NCBI GenBank assembly: GCA_002291855.1
Contig: DBAW01000027.1
Coordinates: forward strand, 1 to 10,155
Source of the DNA: Sphingomonas sp. UBA1000
Lineage (GTDB): Bacteria > Pseudomonadota > Alphaproteobacteria > Sphingomonadales > Sphingomonadaceae
Length of the DNA: 10,155 nt
Reading direction: 5' to 3'
Notes under the pieces: model-generated
Told to the model about the DNA's origin: nothing
Seen by the model: the letters and a program-made list of their open reading frames with translations, nothing else
Database searches by the model: none
Position numbers and translations under genes: made by a program
In this document: piece after piece, positions 1 through 6,069 of the stretch
How the letters are laid out: each line of letters opens with the position of its first letter
How positions within the stretch are numbered: position 1 is the first letter of the stretch

Positions 1-442
1 TATAGGCGACATCGGCATAATCAGCCGACCCGACATTGCGCACGGTGGTGAAGCCGGCGCGCAGCATCGACTGCGCATTGGCGACGCCCTGCACCGCCCA
101 GAACAGATCGGTGAACTGAAGCCCGGTATAGCCGCCATAGACCGGATTGCTGTCGAGATGGACATGCATGTCGATCAGCCCGGGCAGGATCGTCCGGTCG
201 CCCAGATCGATCCGCTTGGCATCGGCGGGCAGATCGGCAGGTGCCTGCGTGCCGACCGAGGCGATGCGGCCGTCGCGGATCACCACCACCGGCCGTTCGA
301 CCATGCGGCCGGCGAGCACATCGACCATGCGGGCCGCGGTTACGACGACGACCTTGTCCCCCGCCGCCCGCGCATCCCCGGCCATGCCGCCCAGCGCCAG
401 CGCCGTTCCCAGTGTCAGGCCAATCACATTCATGCGCATCAT
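1..442 (-). CDS. Exported metal-dependent amidohydrolase, N-terminal part (cut by window edge)
   Basis: Only about the first 147 residues are in the window; the gene continues past position 1. The start shows a signal peptide: a short basic MMRMN head, a hydrophobic run, and an ARA-A cleavage site near residue 26. The mature part opens with the small beta-sandwich typical of imidazolonepropionase-like and Xaa-Pro-dipeptidase-like amidohydrolases (VVIRDGRIASVG near 53-64). It then has TILPGLIDMHVHLD, with the metal-binding HxH pair at H93 and H95, and later AGFTTVRNVG near 129-138, another hallmark of the family. The enzyme should hydrolyse an amide or peptide-like bond with one or two metal ions outside the cytoplasm; the substrate cannot be told. 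ATG at 442 or the adjacent ATG at 439 both follow a strong GGAGG at about 449-453; the second has the better spacing. It may be co-transcribed with the DUF4142 gene 86 bp upstream. Confidence 0.88.
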   Translation of the reverse strand, partial: MMRMNVIGLTLGTALALGGMAGDARAAGDKVVVVTAARMVDVLAGRMVERPVVVIRDGRIASVGTQAPADLPADAKRIDLGDRTILPGLIDMHVHLDSNPVYGGYTGLQFTDLFWAVQGVANAQSMLRAGFTTVRNVGSADYADVAY

Positions 443-528
443 CAATCCTCCCGGCTGCTGTGCTGGCAGGAGCCGGGCGGGCTGACAAGCATGTCGTGCC
501 GATTTGGCGGGTCTCCGCCCCGGCCCGG

Positions 529-1161
529 TCAGCCGGCGGAGAGGGTGCGGACCTGTTCACGGTGGCGCTCGACGACCCCGGCGGTCCTGTCGGCAAAGCT
601 GCGCAGCGCGTCATTGTCGCCGCGCTCGGCATAGGCGCGGTGAAGCGCCAGTGCATTGTCGTGCGCCGCTGCCTGCTGCTCGAGGTAAAGCCGGTCGAAC
701 GCGGCCCCGTCGGCCGCACGCAGCGCGTCGAGGCGCGTCTGCAGCGGCGCCGGCAGGCCAGTCGGCGGCGTGACCGCGGGGGTCAGCCCGCCGGCCAGCT
801 TTTTCAGCTCGGCGGAGGAGCGGCCATGATCCTCGACCATCATCCGCGCGAACTGCTTGACCTCGGCGCGGGTCGCACGTTCCTGGGCCAGCCGGCCGGT
901 CTCGATCTCGAACATGTCGCTCGCCGCCGCCTCGGTGATGAAGGCGAGCGCGGTGGTTGGGGCCGCCATCGGCATGTCCTGACCAGCAGCGGCACCCGGA
1001 TTGCCGGCGCCGGAAGCGTCGCCGGCCATTGCGGGCGCGTCGGCGGGGTTGCGCGCGGCCATGTCATTGTCCGCGCCGGCCGCACCGGGCTGTCCGGCCT
1101 GGTTGCAGCCGCTCGCGGTCAACAGGACGGCAGCGGCGAGCAGCATCGGGCGTGTCACCAT
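529..1161 (-). CDS. DUF4142 family lipoprotein
   Basis: A 210-residue protein with an N-terminal lipoprotein signal, MVTRPMLLAAAVLLTASGC, where C19 would be lipidated. The -3 residue is Ala, slightly off the usual Leu/Val lipobox. Residues about 20-70 are a low-complexity Gly/Ala/Asp/Met-rich linker. The rest is a helical DUF4142 domain, related in fold to ferritin-like bundles: FITEAAASDMFEIETGRLA, then VKQFARMMVEDHGRSSAEL with the family DH pair, and a second helical half with LYLEQQAAAHDNAL. Members are cell-envelope proteins of unknown biochemical role, often linked to stress. A TTG six bases upstream is in frame, but AAGGAG at 1169-1174 lies 7 nt before ATG 1161 and only 1 nt before the TTG, so 1161 is chosen. 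A sigma-EcfG-like promoter lies just upstream. The family call is firm; the function is unknown. Confidence 0.87.
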   Translation of the reverse strand: MVTRPMLLAAAVLLTASGCNQAGQPGAAGADNDMAARNPADAPAMAGDASGAGNPGAAAGQDMPMAAPTTALAFITEAAASDMFEIETGRLAQERATRAEVKQFARMMVEDHGRSSAELKKLAGGLTPAVTPPTGLPAPLQTRLDALRAADGAAFDRLYLEQQAAAHDNALALHRAYAERGDNDALRSFADRTAGVVERHREQVRTLSAG

Positions 1162-1185
1162 CGTCAATCTCCTTCAGCGCCGCCG

Positions 1186-1211
1186 AACGCGCGCCGGGAG
1201 AGACAAGTTCC
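1186..1211 (-). promoter_or_regulatory. Candidate EcfG (general stress response sigma) promoter for the DUF4142 gene
   Basis: On the minus strand, GGAAC (1207-1211) and CGTT (1186-1189) are separated by exactly 17 nt. This matches the alphaproteobacterial EcfG consensus GGAAC-N16/17-CGTT. Transcription would begin near 1180, leaving a leader of about 20 nt that holds the AAGGAG ribosome binding site and the ATG at 1161. Sequence match and geometry are seen directly; use by EcfG is inferred. Confidence 0.62.
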
Positions 1212-1243
1212 GCCTCCCCCGCCGCCCGTAACGGCCGGTCAGG

Positions 1244-1286
1244 AAAAAGCCGGCGATGCGGCGCGGGCGGGGCCGACCGCGCCGGC
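1244..1286 (-). terminator. Probable rho-independent terminator after lpdA
   Basis: Reading the minus strand, GCCGGCG (1286-1280) pairs with CGCCGGC (1255-1249), and the right arm is followed at once by TTTTT (1248-1244). The 24-nt loop is GC-rich and can pair further (CGG with CCG, past a 3-nt bulge). An alternative 7-bp stem, GGGGCCG at 1269-1275 with CGGCCCC at 1283-1289, overlaps it and sits directly after the lpdA stop. The position and T tract fit termination of the E2-thioesterase-E3 transcript and insulation from the DUF4142 promoter. Confidence 0.55.
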
Positions 1287-1290
1287 CCCG

Positions 1291-2691
1291 TCAGATGTGG
1301 AGCGCGCGTCCATAGGCGGCGAGCACGCTTTCATGCATCATTTCCGACAGCGTCGGATGCGGGAAAACGGTTGCCATCAACTCGGCCTCGGTCGTCTCCA
1401 GCGTCTTGCCGACGGTGAAGCCCTGGATCAGCTCGGTCACTTCGGTGCCGACCATGTGCGCGCCGAGCAGTTCGCCGGTCGCGGCATCGAACACCGTCTT
1501 CACAAAGCCTTCGGCCTCGCCCAGTGCAATCGCCTTGCCATTGCCGATGAACGGGAAGCTGCCGACCTTGACGTCATAGCCCGCCTCGCGCGCCCGCGCC
1601 TCGGTCAGGCCGACGCTTGCCACCTGCGGGTGGCAATAGGTGCAGCCGGGGATGTTGCGCGGGTCCATCGCATGGGGGTGGTGGCCGGCAATCGCCTCGG
1701 CGGCGATCACGCCTTCATGGCTCGCCTTGTGCGCCAGCCAGGGCGGCGCGGTGATGTCGCCGATCGCCCAGATGCCGGGCACGTTGGTGCGGCACATGGC
1801 GTCGGTCTTCAGGAAACCGCGCTCGTCCATCGCGACGCCCAGCTCGGCCAGCCCGATATTCCCGGTGTTGGGCACGATGCCGACCGCGACGATGACATGG
1901 CTGAACGTCTCGGTCAGCTCCTTGCCGCTCTTGTCCTTGAGCTTTGCGGTCACGCCGTCCGCGCCGACCTCGAGCGCGCCCACGCCCGCGCCGGTCATGA
2001 TCGTCATGCCCTGCCTGACCAGCGCCTTTTCGAGAAAGGCCGAGACTTCGTGATCCTCGACCGGCACGATGCGGTCCATCATCTCGACGACCGTCACCTT
2101 CGCGCCCATATCGTTGTAGAAGCTGGCAAACTCGATGCCGATGGCGCCCGATCCGATGACCAGCAGCCGCGACGGCAGCTCGGTCGGCACCATCGCGTGG
2201 CGATAGGTCCACACCCGCTTGCCATCGGCCTTGGCGAACGGCAGCTCGCGCGCCCGCGCGCCGGTGGCGACGATGATGTTCCTGGCCGCCAGTTCGGTCG
2301 CCTTGCCGTCAGCGCCGGTCACGGTCAGCCGGCCGGGGGCGGTCAGCCGCCCCTCGCCCATATGCACGGTGATCTTGTTCTTCTTCATCAGATGGGTGAC
2401 GCCCTGGTTGAGCTGCCTGGCCACCCCGCGCGAGCGCTTGACCACCGCACCCAGATCCGCGCCGATCTTTTCCGCGACCAGCCCGTAATCCTTGGCATGG
2501 CGCATATGGTGCAGCATCTCGCCCGACCGCAGCAGCGCCTTGGTCGGGATGCAGCCCCAGTTCAGGCAGATGCCGCCCAGCGACTCGCGCTCGACAATCG
2601 CGGTCTTCAGGCCCAGCTGGCTGGCGCGGATCGCCGCCACATAGCCGCCGGGACCGGAACCAAGGACGACCAGATCGTAATTTTCCGCCAT
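1291..2691 (-). CDS. lpdA: Dihydrolipoyl dehydrogenase (E3 of 2-oxoacid dehydrogenase complexes)
   Basis: A 466-residue flavoprotein that reoxidises dihydrolipoamide on E2 and passes the electrons through FAD and a disulfide to NAD+. The FAD-binding motif GSGPGG is at 11-16. The redox-active pair is in GGICLNWGCIPTK (C42 and C47). The NAD-binding motif GSGAIGIE is at 180-187, the second FAD motif IWAIGD near 307-312, and the interface catalytic pair H445/E450 in FPHPTLSEMMHE. Length is typical for the family and all key residues are present. ATG 2691 (MAENYDLVV) is preferred; an in-frame ATG six codons upstream (MDGDAN) and longer extensions would encode residues outside the family. The ribosome binding site is weak (GGTGA). 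It is the last gene of the pdhC-thioesterase-lpdA cluster and may also serve 2-oxoglutarate dehydrogenase and the glycine cleavage system. Confidence 0.96.
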   Translation of the reverse strand: MAENYDLVVLGSGPGGYVAAIRASQLGLKTAIVERESLGGICLNWGCIPTKALLRSGEMLHHMRHAKDYGLVAEKIGADLGAVVKRSRGVARQLNQGVTHLMKKNKITVHMGEGRLTAPGRLTVTGADGKATELAARNIIVATGARARELPFAKADGKRVWTYRHAMVPTELPSRLLVIGSGAIGIEFASFYNDMGAKVTVVEMMDRIVPVEDHEVSAFLEKALVRQGMTIMTGAGVGALEVGADGVTAKLKDKSGKELTETFSHVIVAVGIVPNTGNIGLAELGVAMDERGFLKTDAMCRTNVPGIWAIGDITAPPWLAHKASHEGVIAAEAIAGHHPHAMDPRNIPGCTYCHPQVASVGLTEARAREAGYDVKVGSFPFIGNGKAIALGEAEGFVKTVFDAATGELLGAHMVGTEVTELIQGFTVGKTLETTEAELMATVFPHPTLSEMMHESVLAAYGRALHI

Positions 2692-2723
2692 GTTCGCGTC
2701 ACCATCCATCGTTGATGCGGGCA

Positions 2724-2762
2724 GCATCCGGCGGATGCGGCCCGGCGGCACCCGCGGGTGCC
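2724..2762 (-). promoter_or_regulatory. Tandem hairpins in the leader of lpdA
   Basis: The 81-bp gap between the thioesterase stop and the lpdA start holds two perfect inverted repeats. One is a 16-bp uninterrupted palindrome, GGCACCCGCGGGTGCC, at 2747-2762. The other is GCATCCG-G-CGGATGC at 2724-2738. Neither is followed by a T run, so they do not look like an intrinsic terminator. They could mark RNA processing, stabilise the mRNA segment, bind a regulator as DNA, or set lpdA output apart from the genes upstream. The role is unknown. Confidence 0.5.
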
Positions 2763-2772
2763 AGAAATATCG

Positions 2773-3192
2773 TCAGCCCGCCGCGATCGCGCGCGGCCGC
2801 CGCGCCTCGTCAATCGCCACAAACACGAACCGCGCCTCGGTGACCTTGCACAACTGCTCGCCATGCCGGTCGCGGCACCAGCTTTCGACCTCGATGGTCA
2901 TGCTGGTGCGCCCCACCCGGACCAGCCGGGCATAGACCGACACCTCGTCGCCGACGACGACCGGGCGGTGAAACTGCATCGCGTCGACGGCGATGGTCAC
3001 CGCCCGCCCCTTGGCATGGCGCGCCGCGACCAGCCCGGCGGCCATGTCCATCTGGCTCATCAGCCAGCCGCCGAAGATATCGCCATAGGGATTGGCGTCG
3101 GCAGGCATGGTGGTGACGCGCAGCGCCGGCTCACCGGCCGGGGGCGCGGGCATTTCGGGGGCAGGCGTTTCGGAGGTAGGCGTCGGGGCCAT
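2773..3192 (-). CDS. yciA: YciA-type hotdog-fold acyl-CoA thioesterase
   Basis: A 139-residue single-hotdog protein that should hydrolyse short- to long-chain acyl-CoA to free acid and CoA. After a Pro-rich, probably disordered N-terminus (about residues 2-22) come LRVTTMPADANPYGDIFGGW and LMSQMDMAAG. This region closely follows YciA of enteric bacteria and Haemophilus HI0827. D49 in MSQMD corresponds to the catalytic Asp of HI0827. The central strands AVDAMQFHRPVVVGDEV and VRVGRTSMTIEVE are also characteristic. It starts 11 bp after the pdhC stop with no clear ribosome binding site, so translational coupling is likely. An in-frame Met at residue 14 is an alternative start. Its place between E2 and E3 suggests a link to acetyl-CoA/CoA balance, which is inference; substrate preference cannot be read from sequence. 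Confidence 0.88.
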   Translation of the reverse strand: MAPTPTSETPAPEMPAPPAGEPALRVTTMPADANPYGDIFGGWLMSQMDMAAGLVAARHAKGRAVTIAVDAMQFHRPVVVGDEVSVYARLVRVGRTSMTIEVESWCRDRHGEQLCKVTEARFVFVAIDEARRPRAIAAG

Positions 3193-3203
3193 TGCCGCGC
3201 CGA

Positions 3204-4496
3204 TCAGGCGACAAGCGCGAGCGGCTGCTCGACGATCTCGCGGAACGCCTGCATCAGCCGCGCCCCGTCCGCCCCGTCAATGGCGCGGTGGTCGAAGCTG
3301 CCCGTCGCCGACATGACGGTCGCGATCTGCAGCGCGTCGTCGATCACGAACGGCCGCTTCTCGCCCGCGCCGATGGCCATGATCATGCCCTGGGGCGGGT
3401 TGATCACCGCCTCGAACTGCTTGATCCCGAACATGCCCATGTTCGACAGGCTGGCGGTGCCGCCCTGATATTCGTGCGGCTGCAACTTGCCGTCCTTGGC
3501 GCGGCCGGCCAGCTCCTTCATCTCGCTGGCAATCGCGGCGACGCCCTTGGCCTCCGCCCCGGTGATGATCGGCGTGATCAGCCCGTTGGGCACCGAAACG
3601 GCGACCGCAATGTCGGCACGGCTGTATTTGATCAGCTGGTCGCCCGCGAAGGTGACATTGCATTCCGGCACCTGACGCAGCGCGACGGCCAGCGCCTTGA
3701 TCAGCATGTCGTTGACCGACAGCTTGACGCCGCGGGCGGCCAGCGCGCCATTCAGCTCGCCGCGCAGCTTGAGCAGCGCATCCAGCCGCACGTCGAGCGT
3801 CAGATAGATATGCGGGATCGTCTGCTTCGCCTCGGTAAGGCGGCGGGCGATGGTCTTGCGCATGTTGCTGAGCTTGATCGCTTCATGCGGAATGTCGGTC
3901 GCAAAGGCAGCGGGCGCAGCTGCCGCAACCGGGGCCGCGACGACCGGGGCGGAAGCGGCAACCGGGGCTGCAACCGGCGCAGCGGCGGCGGGCGCGCCGG
4001 CGGCATCGACATCGGCCTTGACGATCCGCCCGCCCGGGCCGGACCCGGTCAGCGCCGCCAGATCGACGCCGCGTGCCTCGGCCAGCCGGCGGGCGAGCGG
4101 CGATGCCTTGATGCGATCACCGGACAGCGCGGCCGCGACCGGCGCGGGCGACGGCGCAGCAGCCGCAGGGGCCGGAGCGGGCGCAGCAACAGCGGCCGGA
4201 GCCGGAGCCGGCGCGACGGCGGGCACCGGAGCGGCCACGGCACCGGCCTCTTCGCCTTCGCCCGCCAAGAGCGCGATCACCGTGCCGACCTTGACCCCGT
4301 CGGTGCCGGCGGCGACCAGAATCTGCGCGACAATGCCTTCATCGACCGCCTCGAACTCCATCGTCGCCTTGTCGGTCTCGATTTCGGCGAGAATATCGCC
4401 CGAGCGAACGGCATCGCCTTCCTTGACGAGCCACTTGGCGAGCGTGCCTTCCTCCATCGTCGGCGACAGGGCGGGCATTTTGAGCTCGATCGGCAT
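3204..4496 (-). CDS. pdhC: Dihydrolipoyllysine acetyltransferase, E2 of pyruvate dehydrogenase
   Basis: A 430-residue E2 that carries acetyl groups on lipoate and transfers them to CoA. It has one N-terminal lipoyl domain (1-78, LSPTMEEGTLAKW; lipoylated K43 in EIETDKATMEF). An Ala/Pro linker spans about 83-125. The E1/E3-binding domain runs about 128-164 (KASPLARRLAEARGVDL, GSGPGGRIVKADV). A second Ala/Val/Pro linker spans about 166-199. The catalytic domain runs about 203-430, with active-site H403 and D407 in SFDHRAIDGADGA. LSPTM and the single lipoyl domain match the mitochondrial/alphaproteobacterial PDH type rather than 2-oxoglutarate or branched-chain E2. An AAGGAAG ribosome binding site sits at about 4501-4507, before ATG 4496. 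It is the first gene of the cluster; no E1 gene is adjacent, so E1 must come from another locus. Confidence 0.94.
   Translation of the reverse strand: MPIELKMPALSPTMEEGTLAKWLVKEGDAVRSGDILAEIETDKATMEFEAVDEGIVAQILVAAGTDGVKVGTVIALLAGEGEEAGAVAAPVPAVAPAPAPAAVAAPAPAPAAAAPSPAPVAAALSGDRIKASPLARRLAEARGVDLAALTGSGPGGRIVKADVDAAGAPAAAAPVAAPVAASAPVVAAPVAAAAPAAFATDIPHEAIKLSNMRKTIARRLTEAKQTIPHIYLTLDVRLDALLKLRGELNGALAARGVKLSVNDMLIKALAVALRQVPECNVTFAGDQLIKYSRADIAVAVSVPNGLITPIITGAEAKGVAAIASEMKELAGRAKDGKLQPHEYQGGTASLSNMGMFGIKQFEAVINPPQGMIMAIGAGEKRPFVIDDALQIATVMSATGSFDHRAIDGADGARLMQAFREIVEQPLALVA
3900..4001 (-). repeat. Low-complexity Ala/Val/Pro linker of pdhC (second)
   Basis: Residues about 166-199 of E2 are almost only Ala, Val, Pro and Ser in irregular short units such as PVAAPVA. 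This is the flexible swinging-arm linker between the subunit-binding and catalytic domains. The DNA is a degenerate GC-rich repeat, so slippage could change its length between strains. Confidence 0.7.
4122..4250 (-). repeat. Low-complexity Ala/Pro linker of pdhC (first)
   Basis: Residues about 83-125 of E2 consist of Ala-Pro-rich short units (APAPAPAAVAAPAPAP). They form the mobile tether between the lipoyl domain and the E1/E3-binding domain. On the plus strand the DNA shows repeated gccgga/gcagc-like units. Confidence 0.7.
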
Positions 4497-4620
4497 GGAT
4501 CTTCCTTTACGTCTTCGTGCGCTGCGCTCCTTCGGCCAAGCGGCCCCATCGGGTCAAGCGCTTGCAGCGGCGCGGCCATTGGTTCATCCAGCCTTTTCGA
4601 AATGGCTTAGGGGTGTGGCC
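4497..4620. promoter_or_regulatory. Divergent pdhC / usp intergenic region with a central 10-bp palindrome
   Basis: These 124 bp must carry the start signals of both the minus-strand pdhC cluster and the plus-strand stress gene. A perfect palindrome, CAAGCGCTTG, lies at 4555-4564, almost exactly in the middle. It overlaps a minus-strand TTGACC (4557-4552) that could be a -35 element for pdhC, though no convincing -10 follows. Ribosome binding sites are AAGGAAG (about 4501-4507, minus) and AGGGG (4609-4613, plus). No GGAAC-type EcfG site is seen here. Confidence 0.4.
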
Positions 4621-5076
4621 ATGCGGACCTATCTGGCTGTCGTGGACGAGACGAAAGAGGCCGAACTGGCGCTGCGCTTTGCCGCGCGCCGGGCGGCCAA
4701 GACCGGCGGCGCAGTGCTGGTGCTGGCGCTGATCGAGCCGGCCGAGTTCGTGCAATGGGGCGGCGTGCAGGCGACCATCGAGGATGAGGCGCGCCAGCGC
4801 GCCGAAGCGCTGGTCGCCGCCGCCGCGGGCACGCTGGTCGAGGAAGCGGGGATCCGCCCGTCGATCATGGTCCGTCAGGGCGATCCGGTGCAGGTGGTGC
4901 GCGCGCTGCTCGCCGAACATGACGAGGTGGCGGCGCTGGTGCTGGGCGCGGCGGCAAGCGGCGCGCCCGGCCCGCTGGTCAGCTATTTCGCCGGGGCCGA
5001 TGCCGGGCGGCTGCGCTGCCCGATCATGATCATTCCAGGCTCGCTGTCGCCCGAGGCGGTCGACCGGCTGAGCTAG
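4621..5076 (+). CDS. Universal stress protein (UspA-like), single domain
   Basis: A 151-residue protein, the usual size for a one-domain Usp with a Rossmann-like fold. It opens with a hydrophobic strand and acidic end (MRTYLAVVDETKEAELALRFAARRA), the family signature. The body follows the alternating pattern VLVLALIEP, a helix at about 52-75, IMVRQGDPVQVVRALLAEH, VAALVLGA, and a final strand CPIMIIPG. The ATP-binding motif G-2x-G-9x-G(S/T) is only partly kept (GAAASGAPGPLVS near 109-121), so nucleotide binding is uncertain. Such proteins help cells survive starvation and oxidative or respiratory stress by unclear means. ATG 4621 follows AGGGG at a good distance. It diverges from pdhC and converges on msrC, 12 bp from stop to stop. 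Confidence 0.88.
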   Translation: MRTYLAVVDETKEAELALRFAARRAAKTGGAVLVLALIEPAEFVQWGGVQATIEDEARQRAEALVAAAAGTLVEEAGIRPSIMVRQGDPVQVVRALLAEHDEVAALVLGAAASGAPGPLVSYFAGADAGRLRCPIMIIPGSLSPEAVDRLS

Positions 5077-5088
5077 AGCAGGGCTGGA

Positions 5089-5574
5089 TCACCCCGCGAT
5101 GCGCGGGGCGATCAGCGCCATCAGCGCGGCACAGCCCGCCGCATCTTCGGCATCGAAGCGCGCAAGGCTGGGGCTGTCGAGATCGAGCACGCCGATCAGC
5201 CGCCCGTCATGGATCACCGGCACCACCAGTTCGGATGCCGAGGCGGCGTCGCAGGCGATATGGCCCGGAAAGGCATGCACATCCGCCACCAGCTGGATCT
5301 CGCGCGTCGCCGCCGCCGTGCCGCACACGCCGCTGCCGATGGCGATGCGGATGCACGCGGTCTTGCCCTGAAACGGGCCAAGCACCAGTTCGTCGCCGAT
5401 CAGCCGGTAGAAACCGGCCCAGTTCAGATCGGGCAGATATTCGTAGATCAGCGCCGCGGCATTGGCCATGTTGGCAATGGCATCGCGTTCGCCCGCCGTC
5501 AGCGCATCGAGCGCGCCGGCCAGATCGCGGTAAAGCTCGGCCTTGCTGCCGGCGGCGATGTCGAATTTGTACAT
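5089..5574 (-). CDS. msrC: Free methionine-(R)-sulfoxide reductase (GAF domain)
   Basis: A 161-residue single-GAF protein that reduces the R form of free methionine sulfoxide to methionine in the cytoplasm, with thioredoxin as the usual electron donor. LPDLNWAGFYRL (about 48-58) and LVLGPFQGKTACIRI lead to the three conserved cysteines C74, C84 (GSGVCG) and C108 (GHIACD). Their spacing of 10 and 24 equals that of E. coli YebR and the yeast enzyme, so the resolving and catalytic cysteines are all present. SELVVPVIHDGRLIGVLDLDSP is the typical GAF C-terminal part. ATG 5574 (MYKFDIAAGSK) is preferred over an upstream in-frame start at 5628, which would add 18 atypical residues; the ribosome binding site is weak (GGGAA). 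It may be expressed with arfB, 77 bp upstream. Confidence 0.94.
   Translation of the reverse strand: MYKFDIAAGSKAELYRDLAGALDALTAGERDAIANMANAAALIYEYLPDLNWAGFYRLIGDELVLGPFQGKTACIRIAIGSGVCGTAAATREIQLVADVHAFPGHIACDAASASELVVPVIHDGRLIGVLDLDSPSLARFDAEDAAGCAALMALIAPRIAG
5092..5108. terminator. Hairpin between the convergent usp and msrC genes (possible bidirectional terminator)
   Basis: CCCCGCG-ATG-CGCGGGG is a perfect 7-bp GC stem with a 3-nt loop. It starts 15 bp after the usp stop and lies in the last codons of msrC (APRIAG). No T run follows on either strand, so an intrinsic terminator is not proven; it may only pause polymerase or stabilise 3' ends. Confidence 0.35.
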
Positions 5575-5651
5575 GGCTGGTTCCCGTCTGAGGCGTCGGC
5601 AGTTAGGGACGCCGGCCCCCGCCTGCAAGCCCTGCCCGTTGCGCCCCTCGG

Positions 5652-6065
5652 TCAGTCCGGGGTGATCCGCCCCCGCCCCTGCTTGACGATGCTGCGGCTT
5701 TTCTTCGCATCGACGCGTCGGGCCTTGGCGGCGCGGCTGGGGCGCGTCTTGACGCGCTTGGCCGGGCGCTCGAACGCGCGGCCGACCAGCTCGGCCAGCC
5801 GGGCGCGCGCGTCCTGGCGGTTGGCATCCTGGGTGCGGTGGGCGCGGGCGGTGATCACGATCTCGCCCTCCTTGGTCCAGCGGCTGCCGGCCAGTTCCTT
5901 CAGCCGCTGATAGACGGGCGGCGGCAGGCGCAGCGCGAACACGTCGAGCCGGATCTGCACGGCGGTCGCCACCTTGTTGACATTCTGCCCGCCCGGCCCG
6001 GTGGCGGCGAGGAAGCGTTCCTCGATCGCCGCTTCGGGCAGCCGCAGCAGGTCGGGTGCCGCCAC
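5652..6065 (-). CDS. arfB: Alternative ribosome-rescue peptidyl-tRNA hydrolase ArfB (YaeJ)
   Basis: A 137-residue codon-independent release factor homologue that frees ribosomes stalled on mRNAs lacking a stop codon. The N-terminal catalytic domain holds ATGPGGQNVNKVATAVQIR, with the GGQ at 25-27 that places the active Gln in the peptidyl transferase centre. The C-terminus (about 100-133) is a long basic tail (KRVKTRPS, KARRVDAKKSRS) that in YaeJ threads into the empty mRNA channel. Length matches YaeJ (about 140 residues) and excludes release factors 1 and 2, as there is no codon-recognition domain. The start is GTG at 6065 (MAAPDLLRLP), only 4 nt after the stop of the upstream pseudouridine synthase gene and without a good ribosome binding site of its own, which points to translational coupling. 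Confidence 0.94.
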   Translation of the reverse strand: MAAPDLLRLPEAAIEERFLAATGPGGQNVNKVATAVQIRLDVFALRLPPPVYQRLKELAGSRWTKEGEIVITARAHRTQDANRQDARARLAELVGRAFERPAKRVKTRPSRAAKARRVDAKKSRSIVKQGRGRITPD

Positions 6066-6069
6066 GGCG

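Noticed and set aside
21..719. Minus-strand open frame spanning the amidohydrolase and the end of the DUF4142 gene
   Set aside because: Its text is Arg/Gly/Ala-rich without motifs. The amidohydrolase in another minus frame has a signal peptide and an HxH metal motif.
241..2715. A very long plus-strand open frame (824 codons) antisense to lpdA and the DUF4142 gene
   Set aside because: Its product is low-complexity and rich in Arg, His and Gly, with no recognisable domain. It is the mirror of two firmly identified genes; long antisense frames are expected in DNA this GC-rich.
3192..4610. Long plus-strand frames antisense to pdhC
   Set aside because: pdhC has all domains and catalytic residues. 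The antisense products are compositional shadows, and the Ala/Pro linker DNA gives repetitive Ala/Thr or Arg/Gly text in other frames.
5592..5613. GGCGTC and GACGCC arms (10-nt loop) as a terminator after arfB
   Set aside because: Only 6 bp of stem, a loose loop and no T run; it is too weak to call.
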